In this document: one piece after another, positions 25,650-33,232 of the stretch
Numbering within the stretch: position 1 is the stretch's first letter
Layout: each line of letters begins with the position of its first letter
NCBI GenBank assembly: GCA_016787485.1
Contig: JAEUUL010000009.1
Location: forward strand, 91,916 to 155,915
Direction: 5' to 3'
DNA from: Bacteroidota bacterium
GTDB lineage: Bacteria; Bacteroidota; Bacteroidia; NS11-12g; UBA955
DNA: 64,000 nucleotides
Notes under the pieces: model-generated
What the model was told of the DNA's origin: nothing
The model's database searches: none
Seen by the model: only the letters and a program-made list of their open reading frames with translations
Program-made: the position numbers and the translations under genes

Positions 25650-26883
25650 TCAATTCCAATTCTTTCATCCGGGGGGTGACATCAACAATATTTTCAGGTA
25701 TCAGACTGGGCACATTTCTTTCTGAAGTATCGAGTAAATCGATGATAAAACTGCGCAACAGAAAAATCATAAACGGCATTTTTTCCACCATTAAACTATA
25801 CAGGCTTACAGGCCGGTGCGGGACGTCCCCGTTTCGGTCCCGGTTCAGGTCATATCCGTCATATTTCTCCCAGTAATTCTGTTGAAAATAGTTCATATAC
25901 AAAGTTCCATTCGTGGAAATATCAAAAGTATTTGCAATAAAATTATTGCAGGTAAATGTATCCTGCTGGCAACTGGCGAGCAACTTTACGGCCCAGCCAT
26001 TGGAAACAAAACGGTTTGAATCTACCTTAACCCTGCTGGAACCTTCTACATACATGGCCGTGGTATTTTTCTCAAAACGGTTGCCACGGATATGGCTGTC
26101 TTTGATATCTTTCAACAAAATGCCGTAAGCAGAACCACCCCAGTTTTCTGCAAAATCATTATGCAGCATTTGTATTTGTGTACTGTACATGACTGCCACA
26201 CCGGTGCCGTTTTTCACAAACTGATTGTTGTGAAATATATTGCTGTCGCTGAACATAAAATGCAAACCATACCGGTGGTTTTTTTCACTCACATTTTTTT
26301 CGATAAAACCATGGCGTGCAAATTCAAAATATATACCATCGCGGTGACCGGTAATGTGGTTGCCCGTTATCACGGAATTTGCGCACTGCCACAGGTGTAT
26401 TCCGTTTCCGCTGCTGGACTGGTCCGGTGCTTCGCCTTTCAGTTTATTGTTCGTTACATGTACGTTGCGTGCATCACTGAGATAAATGCCAAAAAATGCA
26501 TTGATCAATTGGTTGCCCGAAATAACAATGTTGCTGGCTTTAAATACCCGGATACCGGCATAATCTTTCAGGCTGCCGCGGTTGGTATTTTTAATCACCA
26601 GCCCTTTCACAGTCACATCACTGCAAAGGATGGCTATTCCGTCGTCTTTGCCTTTGGCATCCAGCACTGGCCAGTCTTTCCCTTCGATGGTAAGTGGTTT
26701 TTCTATTTTGAGGTTTATAGCTTCATATGTTCCGGGATAAACCAGAATCCGATCCCCCGGCTTCGCTTTATCAACTGCTGACTGCAGTGTAGAAAAACCC
26801 TTTCCACGCCCCACTTCCAGGTCAGATGCAAAAAGGCAACTCCCATGCAAAAGCAGTGAAAACCAAATAAGAATCCGAATCAT
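25642..26883 (-). CDS. nosD: Periplasmic copper-site maturation protein NosD
   Basis: A 413-residue exported right-handed parallel beta-helix protein (PbH1 repeats). The signal peptide (about 1-19, ending LFAS) is followed by a GKGFSTLQSAVDKAKPGDRI cap and then many NxI/GNxI turns typical of NosD/CASH repeats. The C-terminal segment with a Trp/Tyr-rich stretch (YFQQNYWEKYDGYDLN) and a hydrophobic anchor-like helix is also NosD-like. It overlaps nosL by 4 bp and nosF by 8 bp. Confidence 0.93.
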   Translation of the reverse strand: MIRILIWFSLLLHGSCLFASDLEVGRGKGFSTLQSAVDKAKPGDRILVYPGTYEAINLKIEKPLTIEGKDWPVLDAKGKDDGIAILCSDVTVKGLVIKNTNRGSLKDYAGIRVFKASNIVISGNQLINAFFGIYLSDARNVHVTNNKLKGEAPDQSSSGNGIHLWQCANSVITGNHITGHRDGIYFEFARHGFIEKNVSEKNHRYGLHFMFSDSNIFHNNQFVKNGTGVAVMYSTQIQMLHNDFAENWGGSAYGILLKDIKDSHIRGNRFEKNTTAMYVEGSSRVKVDSNRFVSNGWAVKLLASCQQDTFTCNNFIANTFDISTNGTLYMNYFQQNYWEKYDGYDLNRDRNGDVPHRPVSLYSLMVEKMPFMIFLLRSFIIDLLDTSERNVPSLIPENIVDVTPRMKELELND

Positions 26884-27299
26884 TCAGAAACAAGAAACTG
26901 ATCCCAGGTAAGCACCTCTCCACCCAGTTTTTGTTGGGCAGCAGTCGCTTTGACCTTATCTGCATAGGCGGCCAGATTCCCTCCCATGGGGCTCTTCATT
27001 TTGGGGCTGTGCAGAAAAAAGGCGGTTTTCCCGTCAATCAATGTTCCGGGTTTTTCATAATTTGTTACCAGATATTGGGCACCTGCATTGGCGCTTGCCT
27101 TCAGATAATCGCGCATGCACTCATCGCTGTCAAAGGTGAAAATTTTGCCCTTGGGCGTAATTAACTCAGTGCCAAATTTGTTGTCCATGATGGTCATTTT
27201 GCAAAGGGCGCAGTTGTCTTTTCCGTATCTGATGGGCACGGGACCGGAAGTACAGGCTACCATTACAAGGCAAAGCGGTTTAAGCAAATAGGGTTTCAT
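26880..27299 (-). CDS. nosL: Copper chaperone lipoprotein NosL
   Basis: A 139-residue lipoprotein (lipobox VMVAC, Cys16) that delivers Cu(I) to apo-N2O reductase. The NosL metal-site block is present: C-A-L-C-K-M-T-I-M-D then F-G-T-E, with FDSDECMRDYL further on. Length is in the short range for the family. It overlaps nosD by 4 bp. Confidence 0.92.
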   Translation of the reverse strand: MKPYLLKPLCLVMVACTSGPVPIRYGKDNCALCKMTIMDNKFGTELITPKGKIFTFDSDECMRDYLKASANAGAQYLVTNYEKPGTLIDGKTAFFLHSPKMKSPMGGNLAAYADKVKATAAQQKLGGEVLTWDQFLVSE

Positions 27300-27313
27300 A
27301 TGGGTTTACGAAG

Positions 27314-27913
27314 TTATTGTTTCCTTTTGAAAATGCGTTGAGAAAATCTCTCCATGAAATAGACACCACCAATGAGAAAGCCTCCGCCGATGATAAGCCA
27401 GCCACCCACATCAGGCAGGCTGCCGGCCAGAAAATTGAGCAATTGTTTATACCCCAGAAAAGGAGGCTGATAGCTCATTCCGGGTAATTTTATTGCGGCA
27501 TGAGGATCCAGCTCATGGCCATATTTGTATTCCCAGCGCCAGAAATCGTAACTGGCAACCAGAGCAATTAAAATGAGGCACACCAGGTACCAAAAAAGCA
27601 CTTTCCGGGAATTGCGCCAGGCTACGAAGAGGCCGCCGGCAATCATGCAGCCCAACAGCCAGGGCAGAATCACAAACTCGGGAAATTCATCCGTATGCAG
27701 GGTGGCCATGCCTATATAGTGGTTCAGGTTGTTGATGGAATCCAGGTCGCCTTTCAGGCCATTTACCCAGATTTCCAATCCCAAACCTTCGGGATATTGC
27801 GGGGCCGACAAATCGATATACCACACAGAGGTAAAATAGGCACCAATCATGGCCAGCGAAGACAGGGCTATAATCCAGCGGCTGAAGTTTTTAAGCGGTA
27901 TGCGGGGTTGCAT
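27314..27913 (-). CDS. Nos-cluster integral membrane protein (NosB-like candidate)
   Basis: A 199-residue membrane protein with four or five hydrophobic helices (WIIALSSLAMIGAYF at the N-terminus; VILPWLLGCMIAGGLFV; VLFWYLVCLILIALVAS; WLIIGGGFLIGGVYF). Conserved-looking His and Glu residues (NLNHYIGM, HTDEF) face between helices. It lies directly downstream of nosZ. That is where clade II clusters carry the membrane protein called NosB, proposed to link quinones or cytochromes to NosZ. The NosB assignment rests on position, size and topology. Confidence 0.65.
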   Translation of the reverse strand: MQPRIPLKNFSRWIIALSSLAMIGAYFTSVWYIDLSAPQYPEGLGLEIWVNGLKGDLDSINNLNHYIGMATLHTDEFPEFVILPWLLGCMIAGGLFVAWRNSRKVLFWYLVCLILIALVASYDFWRWEYKYGHELDPHAAIKLPGMSYQPPFLGYKQLLNFLAGSLPDVGGWLIIGGGFLIGGVYFMERFSQRIFKRKQ

Positions 27914-27940
27914 GGGTATTGTGTGTTTTTAAAGTTTTTA

Positions 27941-27971
27941 TAAAAAAGGGGAGGCTCATCACCTCCCCTTT
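27941..27971 (-). terminator. Intrinsic terminator after nosZ
   Basis: On the minus strand AAAGGGGAGG pairs perfectly with CCTCCCCTTT (+ strand positions 27962-27971 and 27945-27954) around a 7-nt loop, followed by TTTTTTA. It lies between nosZ and the maturation genes. It would terminate part of the transcripts and raise nosZ mRNA relative to downstream nos genes. Confidence 0.8.
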
Positions 27972-28001
27972 CACATTTGAATCAGGAAGTCAAGAATTTG
28001 T

Positions 28002-29978
28002 TTATTTGGCCGGTTGTTCGCCGTTGTTGCTTCCTGTTGAGAAGCTCAGAGGCACACTCGAACCAGCGGGTGACACCCGTACATATCCCTGCATTTCCTG
28101 GTGCAAAGCAGAACAGAAGTCGGTGCAATACATGGGGTACACTCCTGCAAATGTGGGTGTCCATTTCAGGGTCTGGGTTTCGCCGGGCATGATTAGCAAT
28201 TCTGCATTTCCTGCACCTTTCACAGCAAAACCGTGAGGTACATCCCAGTCCTGTTCCAGATTGGTAATATGGAAGTACACATTGTCGCCCACACGCACAC
28301 CTTCAATATTATCCGGGGTAAAGTGAGACCGTATTGCGGTTGCGTAAATGTGCACATCGTTGCCGTTGCGAACCACTTTGGTTGCTTTTTCATTTTTGGC
28401 CACATACTGGTGTTTATTATCATCCAGCTTGAAAATTTTCACCTGATTTTTTGTAATCAGATCGGCCTGAATCATCTGCGCATAGTGCGGTTCGCCTATG
28501 GTGGGGAAGTCAAGCAATAATTTCATTTTTTCACCACTGATATCAATCAACTGAGCACTCTGGCACAATTCAGGGCCTGTAGGCAGGTAGCGGTCTTTGG
28601 TGATTTTATTCATAGCCACCAGGTACTTGCCAAATGGCTCTTTGCTGTCGCCCTGCACTACGCACAGGTGACCGATAGAATAGTAGGTGGGAATACGGTC
28701 AACTACCTGACGGGTTTCTACATTCCATTTTACAACTTCAGAACTTACAAAGAAACTGGTGTAGGCAAATCCCTTGCTGTCAAATTCGGTATGCAGAGGG
28801 CCAAGACCGGGTTTTTCCACTTCACCGGCAATCACACTGCTGTATTTGAGCACAGGAATACCGTCAAACTCTCCTTCTACATCGTTCTTGGCAATGGCAT
28901 CCTGCATTTTTTTGAAAGAGAAAACGGGAATAGTGGCAGCCAATTTACCAGAGGCTACAATGTATTCCCCGGTGGGGTTCACATCGCAACCGTGGGGAGA
29001 TTTAGGGCAAGGCATGAAGTAGCAGATCCCTTTGAGTGTTTTGGCGTCCAGGGTCATTACTTCTTTCAGCATTTCGCTGGTAGCAGTATGGGTAGATTCA
29101 TTGTACCTGTTATGCACATAACTGGCAGCCTTTTTCACCCCTTTTCCCTGGGCCAGGTATTCTTCAGCTTTTTTCCAGTTCACGGCCATAATAAAGTCTT
29201 TGTCTTTTTGTGAAGCATTTACTTCCAGCAGGGTATTGGCCTGCTCTGTGTTGTAGCAGCTAAAGAACACCCAGCCATGACTCATGCCTTTACCGGCGCG
29301 TGCAAGGTCAAAGTTTACAGCCGGTGCGTTCACCTGAAAAGCCATAGACATGTTACCACTCTCTTTATCCACTTTTACAAAGTTGACAGTACCCACGAAG
29401 TTCTTCTTATAGGTATTGATGGCTACGTCTTCATTGTCTGAAGGAACACTGAAACGGGTAGCACCTACCACGTATTCGGTATTTTCAGTGCAGAACGGAC
29501 TGGCGTGGTTACCACCGGTATTGGGCAACTCGATGATTTCATCGGTGCGGAATGTTTTCAGGTTGATACGTGCAATACGGGGGGTATTGTTGCCATTGAT
29601 AAACAGCCAGCGGCCATCATCGTTGCCGGCAGTTTTACTCAGCACAGGGTGGTGGGAATCGTCCCAGGGCACAAATCCTTTGGAAGTGTTGAGCATGGGT
29701 TTGGTTTCTTCCGAGTACCCCCAGCCTTTTTCCGGATCCACGCTGAATACGGGGATAACGCGGAACAGACGGCCCGAAGGAACGCCATACACACCTACCT
29801 GACCACTGTATCCACCACTGGTGAACAAGTACACCTCATCGTATTTTCCGGGCGCCACATACACCTTACTCGCGGCATCGCCACTTACCACATTGCCGGC
29901 CTGCTTGGGTTTGCAGGCGGTGAACAGGACTGCTGCAGACAACGCTGCAGGAATCCATTGCATACATTTGGTTTTCAT
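28002..29978 (-). CDS. nosZ: Nitrous-oxide reductase, clade II (atypical)
   Basis: Reduces N2O to N2 at a Cu4S (Cu-Z) site fed from a binuclear CuA site; periplasmic. The 658 residues start with a Sec-type lipoprotein signal (LFTAC, Cys22) instead of a twin-arginine signal, the hallmark of clade II. The beta-propeller carries DDSHHPV (H109, H110), part of the Cu-Z ligand set, and further His-containing blades such as SPHGCDVNPTGEY. The C-terminal cupredoxin domain has the CuA motif CTDFCSALHQEM (C618, C622, H626, M629). It follows the cytochrome c gene by 28 bp. Confidence 0.96.
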   Translation of the reverse strand: MKTKCMQWIPAALSAAVLFTACKPKQAGNVVSGDAASKVYVAPGKYDEVYLFTSGGYSGQVGVYGVPSGRLFRVIPVFSVDPEKGWGYSEETKPMLNTSKGFVPWDDSHHPVLSKTAGNDDGRWLFINGNNTPRIARINLKTFRTDEIIELPNTGGNHASPFCTENTEYVVGATRFSVPSDNEDVAINTYKKNFVGTVNFVKVDKESGNMSMAFQVNAPAVNFDLARAGKGMSHGWVFFSCYNTEQANTLLEVNASQKDKDFIMAVNWKKAEEYLAQGKGVKKAASYVHNRYNESTHTATSEMLKEVMTLDAKTLKGICYFMPCPKSPHGCDVNPTGEYIVASGKLAATIPVFSFKKMQDAIAKNDVEGEFDGIPVLKYSSVIAGEVEKPGLGPLHTEFDSKGFAYTSFFVSSEVVKWNVETRQVVDRIPTYYSIGHLCVVQGDSKEPFGKYLVAMNKITKDRYLPTGPELCQSAQLIDISGEKMKLLLDFPTIGEPHYAQMIQADLITKNQVKIFKLDDNKHQYVAKNEKATKVVRNGNDVHIYATAIRSHFTPDNIEGVRVGDNVYFHITNLEQDWDVPHGFAVKGAGNAELLIMPGETQTLKWTPTFAGVYPMYCTDFCSALHQEMQGYVRVSPAGSSVPLSFSTGSNNGEQPAK

Positions 29979-30006
29979 TTTTTATTGTTTTGTTTTAATA
30001 CTGCTA

Positions 30007-30498
30007 TTATTTGGCACCATCATTCTGCCTCAGATACTGGAGCAGGGCAATAGCATCATCATCGCTGATATCCTGATTGGTCATCTGTGTGAGGTGTTCT
30101 GCCAGCAAAGCCTGTCCTATCGGATCGGATTTGGTCATTTCTACAGGATTGGTAATCATGTTCAGAATCCATTGGGCTTTTCGTCTTTCGGTTACCCCTT
30201 TCAGACCAGGACCTACCACCTTGTCTTCGGTGGTTTTATGGCAGGCACTGCATTTGTTTTCAAAAATGGTTTTGCCAACTGTTGCCTTTGCAGCATCGAA
30301 TGCGGCTACTTCCTTGCCTGCAAAACGGCCAATTCCGTCTTCACTGGCAGAAGCCTCAGGTTTGGCCTCCGGTTTTACTTCCGTTTTTCCGCTGGTGTCT
30401 TCGGTTTTGTTCCCACTTCCGCCGCAGCCGGGAAGACTGTACACAAGCACAATGGCAGAAGCCATAAGGAAAGTTTTGGTGAGCATTTGGGTTTTCAT
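30007..30498 (-). CDS. Class I cytochrome c lipoprotein of the nos operon
   Basis: A 163-residue lipoprotein from the ATG at 30498. The lipobox is LPGC (Cys25), followed by a Lys/Glu/Pro linker (about 30-58). A single cytochrome c domain binds haem through CSACH (C83, C86, H87), with a probable axial Met at 139 in HLTQMTNQ. As first gene of the nos operon it probably donates electrons to NosZ, like the nosC genes of clade II clusters. The longer frame from 30522 starts upstream of the predicted transcription start, so it is not used. Confidence 0.85.
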   Translation of the reverse strand: MKTQMLTKTFLMASAIVLVYSLPGCGGSGNKTEDTSGKTEVKPEAKPEASASEDGIGRFAGKEVAAFDAAKATVGKTIFENKCSACHKTTEDKVVGPGLKGVTERRKAQWILNMITNPVEMTKSDPIGQALLAEHLTQMTNQDISDDDAIALLQYLRQNDGAK

Positions 30499-30519
30499 AT
30501 TCGTTCTGTTTTGTTGTAG

Positions 30520-30563
30520 CAAAGTTTTACTTCACGGGGTACCCGTTTTTTGATGTGCATCAA
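30520..30563 (-). promoter_or_regulatory. FNR-type box and promoter of the nos operon
   Basis: TTGATGTGCATCAA at 30550-30563 is a perfect FNR/CRP-family palindrome (TTGAT-N4-ATCAA). On the minus strand, TAAAACTTTG (a degenerate -7) ends at 30520. The predicted start near 30515 puts the box centre at about -41.5, a classic class II activator position. The leader to the cytochrome c ATG is about 17 nt. The box also overlaps the 5' region of the divergent crp/fnr gene, allowing autoregulation. Confidence 0.8.
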
Positions 30564-30605
30564 CTTATGTGGTTTTTTTTCAGAAATCTGTTTTATCATT
30601 GTGCC

Positions 30606-31316
30606 ATGGGGACATTTGCCCGCTGCCAACTGGACTGTCTGAACTGCCAAACCATTGCATTATCGGTATTTGGCACTCTGAAACGGGACGAACTCAGCGA
30701 CCTGAATAAGCACAAGATGAGTCTTGAAGTGAAAAAAGGTTCAGTAATCTTTTACGAAAACAACTTGCCCAGTGGATTCTACTGTGTGCATAAAGGGAAA
30801 GTGAAAGTGTATAAAACCGCCGATAATGGAGATATACAAATCACCCGACTGGCAAAGGATGGCAACATTATCGGCTACCGCAGCATGCTGGCCAATGAAC
30901 CGTATAAAGGCACGGCAGAAACCATCGAAGACAGCATAATTTGCTTTATTCCCCGACACGCCATTCTTGAACTCATCGGTAAAAACCTTGATTTCTCCCT
31001 GAAGATTATGGAGAGTTTTGCCGAGGAACTGGATCTTGCCCAAAAAAGATCGCTGGATATATTGTACAAAAGCAGCAAGGAAAGACTCGCCGAAGCACTG
31101 ATTCTGCTAAGCGAATCCTTTGGGGTTGATGCCCGCGGATTTATTCAGATTAAACTTACCCGTGCCGAACTGGCCGCAATCACCGGTATGGTGCACGAAA
31201 CGGTAGTACGCACGCTTACTGAATGGGAAAAAGACGGGCTTCTGGAACTGGACAAAAAACTCATCCGTATCGCAGACCGGAGAAAACTCCTGAAACTGAC
31301 CCAACTGGAAGACTAG
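30606..31316 (+). CDS. Crp/Fnr family transcriptional regulator
   Basis: A 236-residue regulator: cyclic-nucleotide-binding-like barrel (about 20-140), dimerisation helix and winged-helix HTH (LTRAELAAITGMVHETVVRTL, about 175-197). Cysteines at 7, 11 and 14, plus others in the barrel, could bind an iron-sulfur cluster, but the spacing (x3, x2) differs from E. coli FNR. The recognition helix has E and R in VHETVVR, fitting TTGA-type half sites. An ATG at 30555 overlaps the FNR box, so the ATG at 30606 is chosen. It probably controls the nos and nor genes around it. Confidence 0.88.
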   Translation: MGTFARCQLDCLNCQTIALSVFGTLKRDELSDLNKHKMSLEVKKGSVIFYENNLPSGFYCVHKGKVKVYKTADNGDIQITRLAKDGNIIGYRSMLANEPYKGTAETIEDSIICFIPRHAILELIGKNLDFSLKIMESFAEELDLAQKRSLDILYKSSKERLAEALILLSESFGVDARGFIQIKLTRAELAAITGMVHETVVRTLTEWEKDGLLELDKKLIRIADRRKLLKLTQLED

Positions 31317-32071
31317 GCAATGAAATGCCGGAACCGGCCGCACATTTCTTCCACTTTTGGAAATAATATATTGTTTTCCAAATGCATGTGCAGCGCAAGG
31401 TCATCATCAAATTCATTCAACTTTGCATAATACACCCTGTAGGTGAGGCAGGCATCATCCGGCACCGAGTAAAAATCTGTCAATTCCCGGATCTGATTGA
31501 GCCAGCCCGTAACCTCATGGTGCTCCTTTTCCAATTGTGCCAACTGTGTTTCTGAAATGAGTATTTTCAAATCAGGACCCATTTGAGAATACTCCCGGTT
31601 CCATGCAGAGAACAGACGACCAATAGCCGGAAACAAAACCGTTTCTTCCGTTTGTAAATGATTGTGCAATGCTGAAAACATTCTCTCAAGAACCACTTCC
31701 AATTCAAGCAATTCAGGATGATTTTTTGCATGATTTTTTGAAACTTGCCCGGCATAGTCAGGCAGGTACCGTTTTGATTCCCGGATATAATTGTGATGGG
31801 TATGTACAATATAACTGCATAGAAAATCCACATCCCAATAAATAAGATTTTGTGATGGCAAAATAGGAGCTTGTTCCAGCGAAGAAAGCGATTTCATTAC
31901 GTCCTGCAGACTCACATGGGCATCTTTGCAGGCCTCTGCCAGAGTGAGTTTCCCGTTGCAGCTGAAATCCAGGTGAAAACGCTGCATGATAGCAGCTTTG
32001 CGCACATCGGCAGACACAATTTGTGCCAATGCACGCTGAGATAAATCTACGGTATTCTGCCGAATGGCCAT
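31313..32071 (-). CDS. ric: Di-iron iron-sulfur cluster repair protein (RIC/YtfE/ScdA)
   Basis: Repairs Fe-S clusters damaged by NO or oxidants. The 252 residues have an N-terminal ScdA_N/DUF542-type domain (about 20-65, FHLDFSCNGKLTLAEAC) and a hemerythrin-like four-helix domain. Di-iron ligands are visible in HTHHNYIRE, HNHLQTEETVLFPAI, EKEHHEV and HMHLENNILFPKVE. It converges on the regulator gene with a 4-bp overlap of the ends. It is the last gene of the fasciclin operon, downstream of a shared FNR-like box. Confidence 0.93.
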   Translation of the reverse strand: MAIRQNTVDLSQRALAQIVSADVRKAAIMQRFHLDFSCNGKLTLAEACKDAHVSLQDVMKSLSSLEQAPILPSQNLIYWDVDFLCSYIVHTHHNYIRESKRYLPDYAGQVSKNHAKNHPELLELEVVLERMFSALHNHLQTEETVLFPAIGRLFSAWNREYSQMGPDLKILISETQLAQLEKEHHEVTGWLNQIRELTDFYSVPDDACLTYRVYYAKLNEFDDDLALHMHLENNILFPKVEEMCGRFRHFIA

Positions 32072-32079
32072 GTATTTTT

Positions 32080-32511
32080 TTACTTCAATCCAAACTCATT
32101 TACCCATTTCTGCTGCAATTCCCACAGGGTTTTGTGTGCAGTTTCCCGCGATTTTGCATCGGTACTGCGCAATTCTTTTACCAAACCATCCACTGAACGC
32201 ATTGCCTTCGTAAATTCCGGATATTTTCCATAAATATCCTCGCCCAGATCTCGAACTCTGCCCAGCTTATTTTCCAGCAAATCGGCATACCCGATATAGG
32301 CTTCTCTATTAGGGTCTTTCTTCAACAGATCATTGAAACTGAGGATGGCATCGCAAATACCCCGAACTTCCGTATTCAGTGACCCCTTCACCTCTTCGGA
32401 CTCACCTGTGTCCGTATTCACCTGTTGGCAAGCACTCTGAATAATAATACTACCACAGTACAAAATCACTATGAGCAACCTGCCAGTCCAACTCACCGGG
32501 CGGTATTGCAA
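32080..32511 (-). CDS. Hypothetical helical lipoprotein, start uncertain
   Basis: A secreted helical protein whose signal peptide ends at QSAC. The only ATG in frame (32628) lies inside the fasciclin gene and would add an implausible 39-residue extension. A TTG at 32511 or a GTG at 32496 gives a normal signal peptide and is preferred. The mature part is Lys/Glu-rich helices (LENKLGRVRDLGEDIYGKY) with no metal or catalytic motif. It lies between the fasciclin and RIC genes, so a role in NO stress is possible but unproven. Confidence 0.55.
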   Translation of the reverse strand: MQYRPVSWTGRLLIVILYCGSIIIQSACQQVNTDTGESEEVKGSLNTEVRGICDAILSFNDLLKKDPNREAYIGYADLLENKLGRVRDLGEDIYGKYPEFTKAMRSVDGLVKELRSTDAKSRETAHKTLWELQQKWVNEFGLK

Positions 32512-32545
32512 GGTTAAGGGGTTCACTGTACGGATTATCTTTATT

Positions 32546-33121
32546 TTATTTGGAAGCAGGCAACAGAACCTTGTCAATGACATAAACAATGCCATTGCTG
32601 GCAGGAACGGCCGCAACAATATTTGCATCGTTCACCATCCATTTGTCGCCTTTTTTGTGCATGGTGAGACTTCCGCTGCTCGCTGTACCCAAAATTTGCC
32701 CGTCACTGAACATTTCTTCTTTATATACTCCCAGCGCCACATGGTATTGAAGAATGTCTGAGAGCTTGCCTTTGTTTTCGGCTTTCAGTAAATCTTCAAC
32801 TGTGCCTTTGGGCAAAGCATCAAATGCTGCATTTACCGGCGCAAATACTGTAAACGGGCCGGCATTGGCCAACACATTTACCAAATCTGCAGCTTTCACC
32901 GCGGCAACAAGGGTGGTGTGGTCTTTTGAACCCACTGCCACTTTTACAATGTCGTTTGCAGAGGCATCGTCTTTTACAGAGGCCTGTCCACCACCGGGAT
33001 TTTGTTCCTGCCCTGCGGCAGCATTGTTGCTATTTTCAGCTTCGGCTCCGGAGCCACAGGACAGCAGACCCAGACTCAATGCAGCAGTGAGAATCACGGA
33101 AAAAATCATCATCTTTTTCAT
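32546..33121 (-). CDS. Fasciclin-domain lipoprotein
   Basis: A 191-residue lipoprotein (lipobox LLSC, Cys22) with a Gly/Ala/Asn-rich linker. One complete FAS1 domain (about 58-190) shows the H1 block LANAGPFTVFAPVNAAFDALP and the H2-like region ending in NGIVYVIDKVLLP. FAS1 lipoproteins mediate surface or envelope adhesion. Their appearance near denitrification genes is recurrent in Bacteroidota but unexplained. It heads the operon controlled by the box at 33178-33191. Confidence 0.9.
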   Translation of the reverse strand: MKKMMIFSVILTAALSLGLLSCGSGAEAENSNNAAAGQEQNPGGGQASVKDDASANDIVKVAVGSKDHTTLVAAVKAADLVNVLANAGPFTVFAPVNAAFDALPKGTVEDLLKAENKGKLSDILQYHVALGVYKEEMFSDGQILGTASSGSLTMHKKGDKWMVNDANIVAAVPASNGIVYVIDKVLLPASK

Positions 33122-33147
33122 GTCTTGGTTTATTAGGTTTCCGGATT

Positions 33148-33221
33148 CAAAGGAATATCAACCTTAAAACCTAAAATTTGACCTGCAACAACTTTTCAAA
33201 AAATCTGCAAATTCAACTTTG
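33148..33221. promoter_or_regulatory. Divergent promoter region with one central FNR-like box
   Basis: TTGACCTGCAACAA at 33178-33191 fits TTGAC-N4-xxCAA with two mismatches in the right half. The -7 elements end at 33148 on the minus strand (TATTCCTTTG) and at 33221 on the plus strand (CAACTTTG). Each is 30 bp from the nearest box edge, the same spacing as the nos promoter. A single site could therefore act at about -41.5 for both the fasciclin-RIC and tnaA-norCB operons. Confidence 0.6.
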
Positions 33222-33232
33222 TGCCATTCTTT

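Noticed and set aside
30555..30605. An earlier start for the Crp/Fnr gene at 30555
   Set aside because: That ATG overlaps the FNR palindrome, and the extra 17 residues are hydrophobic and unlike the family N-terminus.
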